Assembly: GCF_002968635.1 (NCBI RefSeq)
Contig: NZ_PVBN01000011.1
Location: 62,001 to 126,000, forward strand
From: Neorhizobium alkalisoli
GTDB lineage: Bacteria > Pseudomonadota > Alphaproteobacteria > Rhizobiales > Rhizobiaceae
DNA: 64,000 nt
Direction of reading: 5' to 3'
The notes below the pieces were generated by a model. It was not told where the DNA came from and ran no database searches. It saw nothing but the letters and a program-made list of their open reading frames with translations. The stretch's first letter is position 1. Every line of letters begins with the position of its first letter. Shown piece by piece: positions 43,801-53,986 of the stretch. The translations under genes were made by a program, and so were the position numbers.

Positions 43801-43919
43801 TCTTCTTCACGTCCAAGATTGAGGTAGGAGAATGTTCCGACAAGAACGAAGACCAGCATGAAGTACCAGACGAGCGAACGATGCTCGAGCGCCCAGTCGG
43901 AAAGGTTGAACTTCTTCAC
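40848..43919 (-). CDS. RND efflux pump inner-membrane transporter (AcrB superfamily, TriC-like)
   Basis: 1023 residues, full RND length, from a GTG (AGGAGG upstream) that overlaps the adaptor stop. N-terminal GREEDPNFTIKTMVINARWP is the TriC-type variant of the usual EYPxxxxP region. Proton-relay aspartates lie in ALGLLVDDAMIAVEMM; RND repeats include VMATILMIQLQSFSRLF and RIRNSVILVVQIE-like helix regions. It works with the two adaptors encoded upstream. No outer-membrane TolC-type gene is present, so a shared one must be used. Confidence 0.93.
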   Translation of the reverse strand: MKKFNLSDWALEHRSLVWYFMLVFVLVGTFSYLNLGREEDPNFTIKTMVINARWPGASAEEVARQVTDRIEKKLEELDSLDYVRSQTVAGQTTIFVELLPTTKARDVEPTWVRVRNMIGDIKGEFPSGVVGPFFNDRFGDVFGNIFAFTSDGLTPRQLRDLVEDARAKVLTVENVGKVDVIGAQDEAIYLEFSTRQIAALGIDRQSVIQTLQAQNAVTQSGFVNAGPERIALRVGGQFTSEESLRSINLRINDRFFPLTDIATITRGYVDPPSSLFRFNGQPAIGLAIGMKAGANLLEFGEALDAQMQRIVADLPIGVDVSRVSDQPAVVDEAVSGFTRALFEAIAIVLVISFISLGLRAGMVVAISIPLVLAITFVYMEYSGISLQRISLGALIIALGLLVDDAMIAVEMMVARLEAGDDLRKAATHVYTSTAFPMLTGTLVTVAGFIPVGLNNSAAGEFTFTLFVVIAVSLIVSWIVAVLFTPLLGVAILPKTMKSHHEKKGRFASAFTWLLGLAMRWRWATIVMTIAVFGLSVGALGLVQQQFFPASDRVELIVDWNLPQNSSIAETNRQIAKFEKEMLASNQDIDHWTSYVGQGAPRFILSFDVQTPDVTFGQTVIVTKGLNVRDKLRAELQDYLTRTFPGTDAFVKLLDIGPPVGKPVQYRVSGPDVQKLRELSQQFASIVGGHPLLSNMIFDWNEPSRVVKVDVLQDKARQLGVSSEDIATVLNSIVEGSSTTQVRDNIYLIDVIGRAAASERGSIETLQNLQLPTSNGKSVPLSAVANFRYELEQPTIWRRDRIPTITVKAAVVGPTQPATIVEQLRPQVEAFQKGLPVGYNVEIGGSVESSADAQGPIVAVAPLMLFVMATILMIQLQSFSRLFLVFAVAPTALIGVVAALLLSNAPMGFVAILGVLALIGILIRNSVILVVQIETLRREGVPAWQAVIEATEHRMRPIMLTAAAATLALIPISREIFWGPMAYAMMGGIVVGTALTLLFLPALYVAWFRIPREESVHSDSAARA

Positions 43920-45001
43920 TCGCTGACCTCCTGGTCGATTCTGATGGGCTGGCCATCCTTCAGTTTATGGACGCCGGCGATCACGATGCGGTCCCCCGGC
44001 GCAATGCCTTCCGTCACTTGAACCGTTCGTCCGTCGACGATCTCACCCTCCACCTTTACGGCTCGACGCGTGACCTTCGCCGAAGCCGGATCAACGACCC
44101 ATACGCTCGTAGAGCTTTCCGCTTGGAGGACCGCGGAAGCCGGCAAAAGGATCTGCGGTTCGTCTGAGATGGTTGCTGCGGCTGTGATGACCGAGCCCAA
44201 CCGGAACGCCGTCGGTGGATCAACGAGGCGGATCTTTGTCCTGCGCGTCCGTGTCACCGTTTCGGCCTCTGGGGCGATCTCCCGTACGACGCCGCTTGTG
44301 GCGATAGTCGGATCGAGCTGCAGGGTAATCTCGAACGGCTCCCCGGTTTTCAGTTGCTCCGCCGCACCTTGAGGGACATCGACGACGGCGTCGCGCTCAT
44401 CCGGTCGGGCGATCGTCACGACAACCTGGCCGGCAGATACGACCTGGCCGACTTCCGCTGACGTCGCGGTGACCACGCCATCGAATTCTGCGTGCAGCTG
44501 TGCGTAGCCCAGTTGCTCTTCCGCCTTGTTTAGATTGGCCTGTGCTTTCGCAACGCTTGCCGCTGCACTGCGTCGCCCCTGTTCAGCTTCTTCGAGCGCA
44601 GCCTCGGTACCTGAGCGAGCTTCAGCGAGGGCTCTTTGGCGTTGTTCCGTGGTGGTTGCATTGCGTAGCTGAGCCTGCGCATTCGAAAGGTCCGATTGGG
44701 CGCTGCGAACCGCAAGCTCAAGCGCCAACGGATCAATCGCTGCGACGACATCGCCCCTTTTGACAAGATCTCCGACGCCGACATTCCGTGCGATAATTCT
44801 TCCGAGCACCCGAAAGCCGAGCTCGGTCTCTATCCTTGGCTCGACTGTTCCCGTCAGCCGAAGCGAGGCGGCCGGCGTCTGCTTGGCGACGATGGAAAGC
44901 ACCGGACGAGGAGCTTCCTGAACCGCTTCGTCCTGTTTCTGGCATGACGCAAGAACCGTTGTAGCGAGCAGCAGAGCGACCATTTTGATGCGAGTGCTCA
45001 T
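43916..45001 (-). CDS. RND efflux periplasmic adaptor subunit 2 (lipoprotein)
   Basis: 361 residues; lipobox in LLLATTVLASCQ (Cys near 20). HlyD-type adaptor: barrel-sandwich hybrid RVLGRIIARNVGVGDLVKRG, a coiled-coil hairpin about residues 95-165 rich in Ala/Gln/Glu, LHAEFDGVVTATSAEVGQVV, and a C-terminal barrel. GGGGGAG precedes the start, which overlaps adaptor 1. Two adaptors for one RND protein is the TriABC arrangement. Confidence 0.92.
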   Translation of the reverse strand: MSTRIKMVALLLATTVLASCQKQDEAVQEAPRPVLSIVAKQTPAASLRLTGTVEPRIETELGFRVLGRIIARNVGVGDLVKRGDVVAAIDPLALELAVRSAQSDLSNAQAQLRNATTTEQRQRALAEARSGTEAALEEAEQGRRSAAASVAKAQANLNKAEEQLGYAQLHAEFDGVVTATSAEVGQVVSAGQVVVTIARPDERDAVVDVPQGAAEQLKTGEPFEITLQLDPTIATSGVVREIAPEAETVTRTRRTKIRLVDPPTAFRLGSVITAAATISDEPQILLPASAVLQAESSTSVWVVDPASAKVTRRAVKVEGEIVDGRTVQVTEGIAPGDRIVIAGVHKLKDGQPIRIDQEVSE

Positions 45002-46074
45002 TTTGCAGCTCCCCCTTCGTAGGAAACGACCTCGTCCGGCCTGAGGAACTTGGTGCCCTCCGAGACGATGATGTCGCCAGCCGCCACGCCCGTTTTTATG
45101 GTGAAGCTATTGGTCTCATATCCTTCGACCTCGATCGCTCGCAGGGAAATTTTCGACGAGCCCGGATCCACCACCCACACAGCTGGCATTCCGCCCTTGG
45201 AGGTCATCGCCGACCAGGGAAGCTGGATCATGCTGAGTGGCTTGTACTGGAAGGATCCGGCAACAGGAGCTCCAAGCGGCATCGACGTATTGCTGTTTAA
45301 GCTAAGCTTGACCTTGACCGTCCCTGTGGAGGGGTCAATCGTCGGAGAAACCTCGCGCACTCTGGCATCAGCCTGTCGAGATGGGTCCGACAACAGTTTG
45401 ACAGTTACCGATGGTTCTATTTCCCGTCCCAGAAAGAGCGTCTCGACGACGTCGAATACGGCGTCGCGCGGGCCGTCGTGGGCGAGTGTGAAGATGACCT
45501 GCGCCGCCTGCGCTACTTGGCCAACCTCGGCATTGCGGGCGGTAATCACGCCATCGGCATCAGCGCGAAGGTCGGTAAAGGAGAGCGCGTCCTTGGCTGT
45601 TTCCAGTTGGGCCTGTGCCGATTTTGCGCTGCCCTGGGCTGTAAGTAGAACCTCCTGGGCCTGGTCGAAGGCGGCGCGCGTGGTAACCTGCGTCCGAAAC
45701 AGATTTTGCTGACGGTCAAAGGCGAGTTGTGCCTGGGTCTGCTGCGCCTCGGCCGCTTCCAAATTTGCCACCGCGACTTCCAGATCGGCTCGCTGCTCCT
45801 CCGCGTCGATCCGGGCGAGGAGCTGGCCGGCTTTGACCGATGCTCCAACATCTGCGAGTCGCTCAATGATCTTACCGCTCACCCGGAACGAAAGGTCGCT
45901 CTGCACCCGTGCTCGGATCTCGCCTGTGATGGTCCCACCCTGGGTCAGCGGTTGTTCAGTCGCCGTGGCAACCGTTACCCGCCTCGGACCTGTTTCCTGC
46001 GGCCCTTGTTGTTCGCTGCATGATGATAGTACAGCGAGGCTAGAAAGCACCGTCGCGGCAAGAATGCGTTTCAT
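44998..46074 (-). CDS. RND efflux periplasmic adaptor subunit 1 (lipoprotein)
   Basis: 358 residues; lipobox in VLSSLAVLSSCSE (Cys near 19). Same architecture as adaptor 2: FRVSGKIIERLADVGASVKA lipoyl-like region, helical hairpin about 95-160, LRADADGVITARNAEVGQVA and a C-terminal barrel. AGAGG precedes the ATG. First gene of the pump operon, directly behind a TetR-type operator. The adaptors are paralogues with clearly diverged sequences, so probably non-interchangeable. Confidence 0.92.
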   Translation of the reverse strand: MKRILAATVLSSLAVLSSCSEQQGPQETGPRRVTVATATEQPLTQGGTITGEIRARVQSDLSFRVSGKIIERLADVGASVKAGQLLARIDAEEQRADLEVAVANLEAAEAQQTQAQLAFDRQQNLFRTQVTTRAAFDQAQEVLLTAQGSAKSAQAQLETAKDALSFTDLRADADGVITARNAEVGQVAQAAQVIFTLAHDGPRDAVFDVVETLFLGREIEPSVTVKLLSDPSRQADARVREVSPTIDPSTGTVKVKLSLNSNTSMPLGAPVAGSFQYKPLSMIQLPWSAMTSKGGMPAVWVVDPGSSKISLRAIEVEGYETNSFTIKTGVAAGDIIVSEGTKFLRPDEVVSYEGGAAK

Positions 46075-46103
46075 TGGAAGACCTCTTGCTGTCCATGGCC
46101 GCG

Positions 46104-46134
46104 TCTATATTATTGACTGACGTGTTAGTCAATA
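46104..46134. promoter_or_regulatory. TetR operator overlapping the efflux-pump promoter
   Basis: TATTGACT (46111-46118) and AGTCAATA (46127-46134) form a 24-bp inverted repeat with perfect 8-bp arms. On the minus strand TTGACT (complement of 46127-46132), a 17-bp spacer and TATAGA (complement of 46104-46109) give a promoter for the pump that the operator covers. It lies between the pump operon and the TetR gene, so a repressor bound here would control both. Confidence 0.8.
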
Positions 46135-46176
46135 GATTGAGGATCGACCACGTCCGCCGTGGAGGAAGTGAGCAAA

Positions 46177-46794
46177 ATGCCCAAGGAAAAGAAATTGACA
46201 CGCGCTGAACAGAAGGCATTGCGACCACTGCAAATCCTTGAGGCGGCGTTCGAGGAATTCGTGAAAAACGGTTACTCAGCAGCCAGGGTAGAGGATGTCG
46301 CCGACCGGGTCGGTGTTACCAAGGGGACAGTCTACGTCTATTTCGAGACCAAGGAACAACTCTTCGAAGCAATGATCCAGCATATTTCCGCACCCTTCAG
46401 GAAAGTGCTGGAGACGTCCGAAACACTCGAGGGACGGCCAAGCGAAAGGCTACAACAATTCCTGGAACTTCTCTACGACCAGATTGTCGACGACCGAAAG
46501 ACTAGGGAACTCCTAAGGTTCGTTATCGCTGAAGGGGCGAGGTTTCCGGACCTGGTCGATCGGCATCATGAGGAGTTCATCGCGCCCATCATCGGAAAAA
46601 TTCAGGAGATCCTGGACGACGGGGCAGTTTCCAAGGAATTCAGCCGCAAGCCGGCAGAGTTCGCGGATGTCACGATGTCGCCCGCGCTGGCAATGGTAAT
46701 CATCCGGCTCATGTTCGATGATCGTCACGGCATGGACCAGCGTGCCTTTCGCGACGAGCATCTGAAACTGGTGATGAAGGGGCTGAAGGACTGA
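46177..46794 (+). CDS. TetR/AcrR-family repressor of the adjacent efflux pump
   Basis: 205 residues from the ATG at 46177, which has GGAGGA upstream (a GTG six codons earlier overlaps that sequence and is rejected). N-terminal helix-turn-helix NGYSAARVEDVADRVGVTKG and TVYVYFETKEQLFEAMI, then a helical ligand domain (ERLQQFLELLYDQIVDDRKT). Divergent from the pump operon with an 8-bp-arm palindrome between them; likely derepressed by pump substrates. Confidence 0.93.
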   Translation: MPKEKKLTRAEQKALRPLQILEAAFEEFVKNGYSAARVEDVADRVGVTKGTVYVYFETKEQLFEAMIQHISAPFRKVLETSETLEGRPSERLQQFLELLYDQIVDDRKTRELLRFVIAEGARFPDLVDRHHEEFIAPIIGKIQEILDDGAVSKEFSRKPAEFADVTMSPALAMVIIRLMFDDRHGMDQRAFRDEHLKLVMKGLKD

Positions 46795-46934
46795 GAAGAG
46801 GTGGGCAAGGCGCCGCGATTGCACGAGGTGGATGCGTAGGCACGCCAAGAGGGCCATTGCCTGCGTAACGCAACCGATAGGGAAAAGGATTTTCCTTCTT
46901 TTCGGCTGCAATCAGAAATATCGCCCTTCTTTAT

Positions 46935-46949
46935 CTACTAAATTAATAG
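46935..46949. promoter_or_regulatory. Palindromic AT-rich element before the sulfur-type operon
   Basis: CTACTAAATTAATAG is a 15-bp imperfect palindrome (one mismatched pair and a central base) 39 bp upstream of the first monooxygenase gene. It sits where an operator or an activator site for the operon would be. No regulator gene is adjacent. Confidence 0.4.
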
Positions 46950-46987
46950 AGAAATAGAGCAGGATCAAATGCACCTTCGAGGTCAAG

Positions 46988-47983
46988 ATGTATGCGCTAA
47001 GTCTTCTCGACAAAAGCCCGATCGCGCCCGGCGAAGGCACGGTCGCGGCGCTTACCAATACCGTCAATCTGGCAAGGAAGGCAGAAGAACTGGGTTATCG
47101 CAGGTTTTGGGTTGCCGAGCATCATGGCACGACCGAACTTGCAAGTTCCGCGCCGGAGGTACTGGTATCGTGGATACTGGCAAATACCTCCCGGATCCGC
47201 GTCGGCTCGGGCGGCGTCATGCTGCAGCATTACAGCCCCTACAAGATCGCGGAGGTCTTTAACCTCCTGTCGTCGCTGGCGCCGGGGCGTATCGATCTCG
47301 GGATCGGCAAGACCCCCGGAGGATTGCCCAGGTCAACGGCCGCGCTGCAGGCTTATCGATCGCAGAAGCCGGAATTCGAGGCTCAGCTTTCGGACCTGAC
47401 GGCGTTCCTCGACAACGCGCTCGCTGATACCCCGGACGAGACGCGAGCCTTCCCGGGGCCTAAACCGCCGGTGCCAGCCGAACGTTTCCTGCTTGGCGCC
47501 AGCCCGGACAGTGCACGTCTGGCCGCGTTCCATGGCTGGGACTTCGTCTTTGCCGGCCATCTCAACGGCGACCCGGAAAATCTGCAGCTCAGCCTCGATA
47601 CCTTTCGCAAGGAGAGCGGCGGCAGGTCTGCCATCCTGGCACTTGCTGCCTATGCTTCGGAAAATGCTGCCTATTCGGCGGCGCGGATTTCAGAGCTCAA
47701 GGTCTTCAAGGTCTTCCTCGACAATGGCCAGTCGGTGAGCCTCGGACGTCGCGAGCAGGCGGAAGAATTCGCAAGGCAGGCGGGAGCAAAGGAATACCGT
47801 ATCGAAGAGCGAAAGCCGAGTGTCCTGCATGGCACGCCGGAGAGCATCCATGAGGAACTTGCGCGCCTGTCGACGCTCCACGGCATCGAGGAGTTCATCT
47901 TGGAACCGCCGGCCGTTGGCGCAGACGAGCGCCTTGCCTCCGTGGAGCTTCTGGCACGCAAGCGACTTTCCGCCGCCGCATGA
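46988..47983 (+). CDS. LLM-class flavin-dependent oxidoreductase (MsnO8/CmoO-like)
   Basis: 331 residues, a bacterial-luciferase-like TIM barrel: ELGYRRFWVAEHHGTTELAS, TSRIRVGSGGVMLQHYSPYK and LSSLAPGRIDLGIGKTPGG, features of the single-component-like MsnO8 group. GAGG precedes the ATG. First gene of the operon. In the Bacillus ytm operon the protein YtmO (CmoO) is of this class and similar length. It is probably a reduced-flavin monooxygenase or a helper for the next enzyme. Confidence 0.88.
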   Translation: MYALSLLDKSPIAPGEGTVAALTNTVNLARKAEELGYRRFWVAEHHGTTELASSAPEVLVSWILANTSRIRVGSGGVMLQHYSPYKIAEVFNLLSSLAPGRIDLGIGKTPGGLPRSTAALQAYRSQKPEFEAQLSDLTAFLDNALADTPDETRAFPGPKPPVPAERFLLGASPDSARLAAFHGWDFVFAGHLNGDPENLQLSLDTFRKESGGRSAILALAAYASENAAYSAARISELKVFKVFLDNGQSVSLGRREQAEEFARQAGAKEYRIEERKPSVLHGTPESIHEELARLSTLHGIEEFILEPPAVGADERLASVELLARKRLSAAA

Positions 47984-48004
47984 TTTCCTGAAGGAGATGA
48001 TCAG

Positions 48005-49342
48005 ATGAGCAAGAAAATCCGTTTTGGGATCATGCTGCAGGGCGCGGGTGGGCATATGAATGCCTGGCGTCATCCGAAGAGTCCTGTCGATGCGAGCGTC
48101 AATCTCGAATTTTTCAAGGCGGCCGCATTGAAGGCGGAGGCTGCCGGCATCGCCTTCGCTTTCGTGGCGGACGGACTTTATATCAATGAGAAATCCATTC
48201 CGCATTTCCTCAACCGGTTCGAGCCGTTGACGATCCTGTCGGCACTCGCGACCGTGACATCGAAGATCGGTCTCGCGGGCACGGTCTCGACCTCCTACAG
48301 CGATCCCTTCACCGTTGCCCGCCAGTTTGCTTCTCTCGATCTCTTAAGCGGGGGGAGGGCCGGCTGGAACGCGGTGACGACGCCGCTTGAAGGCACGGCG
48401 AGGAATTACAGCCGCAGCCACCCGGAACATGCGCTGCGCTACGAGATCGCGGACGAATATCTGCAGGTCGTCAAAGGTCTTTGGGACAGCTGGGACGACG
48501 ATGCCTTTGTGCGTGACCGGGCAAGCGGCAAGTTCTTTGATCGCGAGGGGCTGCATCGGCTCGATCACAAGGGAAAATTCTTTTCGGTCGAGGGGCCGCT
48601 CAACATTCAGCGCTCGGCCCAGGGGCAGCCGGTTCTCTTTCAGGCAGGCTCTTCAGACGCGGGTATCGGGCTCGCCGGCAAACATGCGGATGCCGTCTTC
48701 ACCAACGCGGTTTCGCTCGAAGATAACCAGACCTTCTTCAGGCGGGTAAAGCAGGCGGCGGTTGCGCAAGGGCGTTCGGCGGACGATGTGAAGATCTTCC
48801 CCGGCATCGGCCCGGTACTCGGCGAAACGCAGGCAGAGGCGGAAGAAAAATACCAGATCATCCGCAATCTGATCTCGATCGACGATGCGCTCGCTTATCT
48901 TGGCCGTTTCTTCGACCATCACGACTTCAGCGTCTATCCGCTCGACGAGCCTTTCCCCGAACTTGGTGATATCGGCAAGAACAGCTTCCGCTCGACGACC
49001 GACCGGATCAAGCGGGTTGCGAAAGAGAAAGGCCAGACGCTGCGCGAAGCGGCGCTCGAAGCAGCAACGCCACGCGAGGGCTTTGTCGGCACGGCGGATG
49101 CAATCGCCGGCAAGATCATCGAATGGGTGGAAAATGATGCGGCCGATGGCTTCATTCTCGGTTTTCCGGTGATTGCAGAAGGCCTGGATGATTTCATTCG
49201 GCTGGTGATCCCGATCCTCCAGGAACGAGGATATTTCGATCCACAATTGGAAGGGCAGACCCTGCGCGATCATCTGGCGCTGCCGCGGCGGGAGAGTGTC
49301 TACAAGGTGGAGCCGAGAGAAGCGGAGAAGGCGCGAGCTTGA
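48005..49342 (+). CDS. FMN-dependent monooxygenase, NtaA/SnaA/DszA family (CmoJ-like)
   Basis: 445 residues, the usual length of NtaA/DszA enzymes. Motifs: [20 protein letters not shown] at the N-terminus, [20 protein letters not shown], the [20 protein letters not shown] insert, and [26 protein letters not shown] precedes the ATG. These enzymes use reduced FMN from a separate reductase to oxidise and cleave C-N or C-S bonds. The Bacillus counterpart YtnJ (CmoJ) dealkylates N-acetylated S-modified cysteines, which fits the neighbouring genes. Confidence 0.9.
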   Translation: MSKKIRFGIMLQGAGGHMNAWRHPKSPVDASVNLEFFKAAALKAEAAGIAFAFVADGLYINEKSIPHFLNRFEPLTILSALATVTSKIGLAGTVSTSYSDPFTVARQFASLDLLSGGRAGWNAVTTPLEGTARNYSRSHPEHALRYEIADEYLQVVKGLWDSWDDDAFVRDRASGKFFDREGLHRLDHKGKFFSVEGPLNIQRSAQGQPVLFQAGSSDAGIGLAGKHADAVFTNAVSLEDNQTFFRRVKQAAVAQGRSADDVKIFPGIGPVLGETQAEAEEKYQIIRNLISIDDALAYLGRFFDHHDFSVYPLDEPFPELGDIGKNSFRSTTDRIKRVAKEKGQTLREAALEAATPREGFVGTADAIAGKIIEWVENDAADGFILGFPVIAEGLDDFIRLVIPILQERGYFDPQLEGQTLRDHLALPRRESVYKVEPREAEKARA

Positions 49343-49404
49343 GACACTGAAGAGGTAAACCGCCGCGCGTCGCGCGTGGCTCCAACCTTCGGGAAGCAAA
49401 GACG

Positions 49405-50592
49405 ATGAATATCCATATTGACGGCGCGCGTCATCGCGACGACGCCGAACGGGCGATCCTTGCCTCGATCGATGAGTTCGTTGCCATGCGGCACGACCTG
49501 CATCAATACCCCGAACTGTCCTTCCAGGAGCGGCGGACCTCGGGAATCGTTGCCAAATACCTCCTGTCCTATGGCTACGAGGTCACGGAGGGTGTGGGCG
49601 GATATGGCGTGGTCGCGACGCTCCGCCGCGGGCAGGGCGACAAGCGCATCGGGATCCGTGCGGATATGGATGCGCTGCCGATCGAAGAGACGGCGGATCT
49701 GGCCTATGCCAGCCGAAATCCCGGCGTCATGCATGCATGCGGGCATGACGGGCACACCACGATCCTGCTTGCCGCCGCTCGCTATCTCGCCCAGCACGGC
49801 AAATTTTCCGGCACGCTCACGCTGATCTTCCAGCCGGCGGAGGAGGTCGGTGCCGGCGCCCGAAAGATGATTGAGGATCGGCTGTTCGAACGGTTTCCTG
49901 TCGATGCCGTCTTCGGGTTGCACAACTGGCCGGGCGTCACAACGGGGCAGTTCGGCTTCGTGGAAGGCCCGGCGATGGCCTCCGTTGATCAGGCACTGAT
50001 CCGTATCGTCGGCAGGGGCGGTCATGGCGCGGCACCGCACGAGACGGTCGATCCGGTGCTTGCCTCGGCTTCTTTCATCACCGCTTTGCAAAGCATCGTC
50101 GCCCGCAATGTCGATCCGCTGGAAATGGCGGTGCTGACGGTCGGTTCGATCCACGGTGGTTCGGCTTCCAATGTCATTCCCGAAAGCGTCGAGCTGAAGC
50201 TGACGGCGCGGGCCTATTCCGAGGCGATCCGCAACAAGCTGCAAGAGCGTGTGCCTGCCCTTGCACGGGCCCAGGCCGACAGCTTCTGCGCCCACGCAGA
50301 AGTAAATTACCGTCGTGGCTTTCCGGCGGTCGTCAATCACATCGAGGAGACCCGCCTTGCTCGTCGGGTGGCGGAACAGAATTTCGCTGCAGAACAGATT
50401 GCGTCGGATTTCCGCCCCCGCACCGCCAGCGAAGACTTCGCCTATATGCTGCAGGCGCGGCCGGGTTCCTACCTCTTTGTCGGCAATGGCGACAGCGCTG
50501 CCCTTCACAGTCCCCAGTACGACTTCAATGACGAAATCATCGCGCCTGCCGCCAGGTTCTGGGCGCGGCTTGCTGAAACCTACCTGTCCTAA
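49405..50592 (+). CDS. M20-family amidohydrolase/deacetylase (SndA/HipO-like)
   Basis: 395 residues of the M20D type (hippurate hydrolase/N-acyl amino acid deacylase). Metal-site motifs RADMDALPIEE, HACGHDGHTTILLAAARYL, FQPAEEVGAGARKMI and FGLHNWPG; dimerisation-domain GRGGHGAAPHETVDPV; C-terminal TASEDFAYML. Cytoplasmic, two metal ions expected. In the Bacillus pathway SndA removes the acetyl group after dealkylation; the same role is inferred here. Confidence 0.9.
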   Translation: MNIHIDGARHRDDAERAILASIDEFVAMRHDLHQYPELSFQERRTSGIVAKYLLSYGYEVTEGVGGYGVVATLRRGQGDKRIGIRADMDALPIEETADLAYASRNPGVMHACGHDGHTTILLAAARYLAQHGKFSGTLTLIFQPAEEVGAGARKMIEDRLFERFPVDAVFGLHNWPGVTTGQFGFVEGPAMASVDQALIRIVGRGGHGAAPHETVDPVLASASFITALQSIVARNVDPLEMAVLTVGSIHGGSASNVIPESVELKLTARAYSEAIRNKLQERVPALARAQADSFCAHAEVNYRRGFPAVVNHIEETRLARRVAEQNFAAEQIASDFRPRTASEDFAYMLQARPGSYLFVGNGDSAALHSPQYDFNDEIIAPAARFWARLAETYLS

Positions 50593-50618
50593 TCAGCGAT
50601 GCCCCAAAGGAGTAACCC

Positions 50619-51161
50619 GTGAGCGACCGTTTTATCTACACCACACCGCTTGATCCGCTGGCAAAGCCGTTGATCGATGAGCTTACTTTTGAATACGACA
50701 GCCGGTACGGCAGCTTCTACGACGCCGAAGGCGCGACGAAGGAAATGAACCGTTACGCTCCGGAGGTATTCGCACCGCCACACGGCAATTTCCTGCTGCT
50801 TCTGCGGAATGGGGAGGCAATTGCGGGTGGCGCCTTCATGCGCCATGAAGACGAGGGCACGGCAGAACTCAAGCGGGTCTGGACCCATTCAGACCATCGC
50901 CGGCAGGGTCTTGCCCGCAAGATACTGATCGAGCTGGAAGAACAGGCCGCGCGCCAAGGATACACACGCATCTATCTGACGACCGGCTTTCGCCAGCCGG
51001 AGGCCGTCGCGCTCTACCTTACCAACGGCTACTCCGCACTGTTCGACACGACAGCCGACCCGGAAACCATTCGCAAGCTGCCGTTCGAGAAGTCGCTCGC
51101 TTTTGACGCTTACGCCGCCCCCCGGGCAATCGTCGCGGCAACCCTGCACGGTGCAGCATGA
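50619..51161 (+). CDS. GNAT N-acetyltransferase (SnaA/YtmI-like)
   Basis: 180 residues from a GTG with AAAGGAG upstream. GNAT acetyl-CoA-binding motif HRRQGLARKILIELEEQAAR followed by YTRIYLTTGFRQPEAVALYL and the NGY turn. About the same size as Bacillus YtmI (SnaA), which acetylates S-modified cysteines before dealkylation. The pairing of an acetyltransferase and an M20 deacylase in one operon is the strongest clue to an N-acetyl-protected pathway. Confidence 0.88.
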   Translation: MSDRFIYTTPLDPLAKPLIDELTFEYDSRYGSFYDAEGATKEMNRYAPEVFAPPHGNFLLLLRNGEAIAGGAFMRHEDEGTAELKRVWTHSDHRRQGLARKILIELEEQAARQGYTRIYLTTGFRQPEAVALYLTNGYSALFDTTADPETIRKLPFEKSLAFDAYAAPRAIVAATLHGAA

Positions 51162-51171
51162 GGGAACAGCC

Positions 51172-52959
<1,788 letters not shown>

Positions 52960-52986
52960 AATCATCAAATCAAAGGGACGGACTGC

Positions 52987-53925
52987 ATGTCGTACAAATC
53001 AAAGCTTCTGAGCATCGCAGTGAGCGGCCTTTTGGCGCTCTCGACCGCTCTTGCATCAATTGCCCATGCCGAGGGGGTCGACCTTTCTCCCGAGCAGAAG
53101 GATCGCGTAAGGGCCGAAAAGGTGCAGGCGGCGATCGATCTCCTGCCGGAAGACTATAAGTTCACTGATCCCGGCAAGCTGACCGTAGCGTCGGTGCCGG
53201 GAAGCCTGCCCTTCGCCGCATATGGTAATGACACGAAGACCCCCGTTGGCGCCGAACCCGATATTGCCCAGCTCGTCGCCGATAGCCTTGGTCTCAAACT
53301 GCAGCTTGTTCCCGTTGCCTGGGCCGACTGGCCGCTCGGCGTTGCGTCCGGCAAATTCGACGTAGTCATCCACAATGTCACGGTGACGGAGGAGCGCAAA
53401 GAAAAGCTCGATTTCTCGACCTATCGCAAAGATCTGCTCGGGTTCTACGTGGCCAATGACAGCAAAATCCAAAGCATCAGCAAACCGGAGGACGTTGCAG
53501 GTCTCAAGGTCATCGTCGGTGCCAGTACCAACCAGGAGCAGATCCTTCTGCGCTGGAATGAGGCGAATATCGCCAAGGGGCTGAAGCCGGCCGAAATCCA
53601 GTATTACGACGATGTCGTGGTCCAGGATCTGGCGCTCCAGTCTGGTCGTGCCGATGCCTATCTCGGACCAAATGCCATTTCAGCCTTCAAAGCTGGGCAA
53701 GGCAACAAAACGCGGCTCGTCGGCACCTTCTCCGGTGGCTGGCCCATCACTACGGAGATCGCAGTGGCGACCAAAAAGGGCTCCGGCCTTGCCGATGCCA
53801 TCACGACTGCGATCAATGCGCAGATCAAGAACGGCAATTACGGCAAGGCGCTCGCGCGCTGGAACCTCTCTGCCGAAGCAATCCCCGAATCCCAGACCAA
53901 TCCTCCCGGCCTTCCAAAGAAATAA
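52987..53925 (+). CDS. Amino-acid ABC transporter binding protein, copy 1 (TcyJ/TcyK class)
   Basis: 312 residues with signal peptide about 1-28 (STALASIAHA). Family-3 solute-binding fold: PDIAQLVADSLGLKLQLVPV, FDVVIHNVTVTEERKEKLDF, SQAGLKVIVGASTNQEQILL-like region and AEIQYYDDVVVQDLALQSGR. AAAGGGA precedes the ATG. Shares its end PESQTNPPGLPK with the next binding protein, a clear paralogue. Likely ligands are cystine-like or S-modified cysteines. Confidence 0.9.
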   Translation: MSYKSKLLSIAVSGLLALSTALASIAHAEGVDLSPEQKDRVRAEKVQAAIDLLPEDYKFTDPGKLTVASVPGSLPFAAYGNDTKTPVGAEPDIAQLVADSLGLKLQLVPVAWADWPLGVASGKFDVVIHNVTVTEERKEKLDFSTYRKDLLGFYVANDSKIQSISKPEDVAGLKVIVGASTNQEQILLRWNEANIAKGLKPAEIQYYDDVVVQDLALQSGRADAYLGPNAISAFKAGQGNKTRLVGTFSGGWPITTEIAVATKKGSGLADAITTAINAQIKNGNYGKALARWNLSAEAIPESQTNPPGLPKK

Positions 53926-53934
53926 TCCACTTGG

Positions 53935-53967
53935 CGCGGGCTCCCTCCTGTGCCCGCGTCCCTTTTT
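53935..53967 (+). terminator. Rho-independent-type attenuator between the two binding-protein genes
   Basis: CGCGGGC (53935-53941) pairs perfectly with GCCCGCG (53952-53958) across a 10-nt loop, and a five-T run follows at 53963-53967. It would terminate part of the transcripts after the first binding-protein gene and so raise its level relative to the distal genes. Confidence 0.7.
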
Positions 53968-53986
53968 ATTCAGACGGAATCTCTCG

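Noticed and set aside
42636..44021. 461-codon rightward frame opposite the RND transporter
   Set aside because: Its peptide is rich in His, Asp and Arg in an antisense pattern; the opposite strand encodes a complete RND protein.
49300..50508. 402-codon leftward frame opposite the M20 deacylase
   Set aside because: Antisense shadow; the M20 metal-site motifs on the plus strand are complete.
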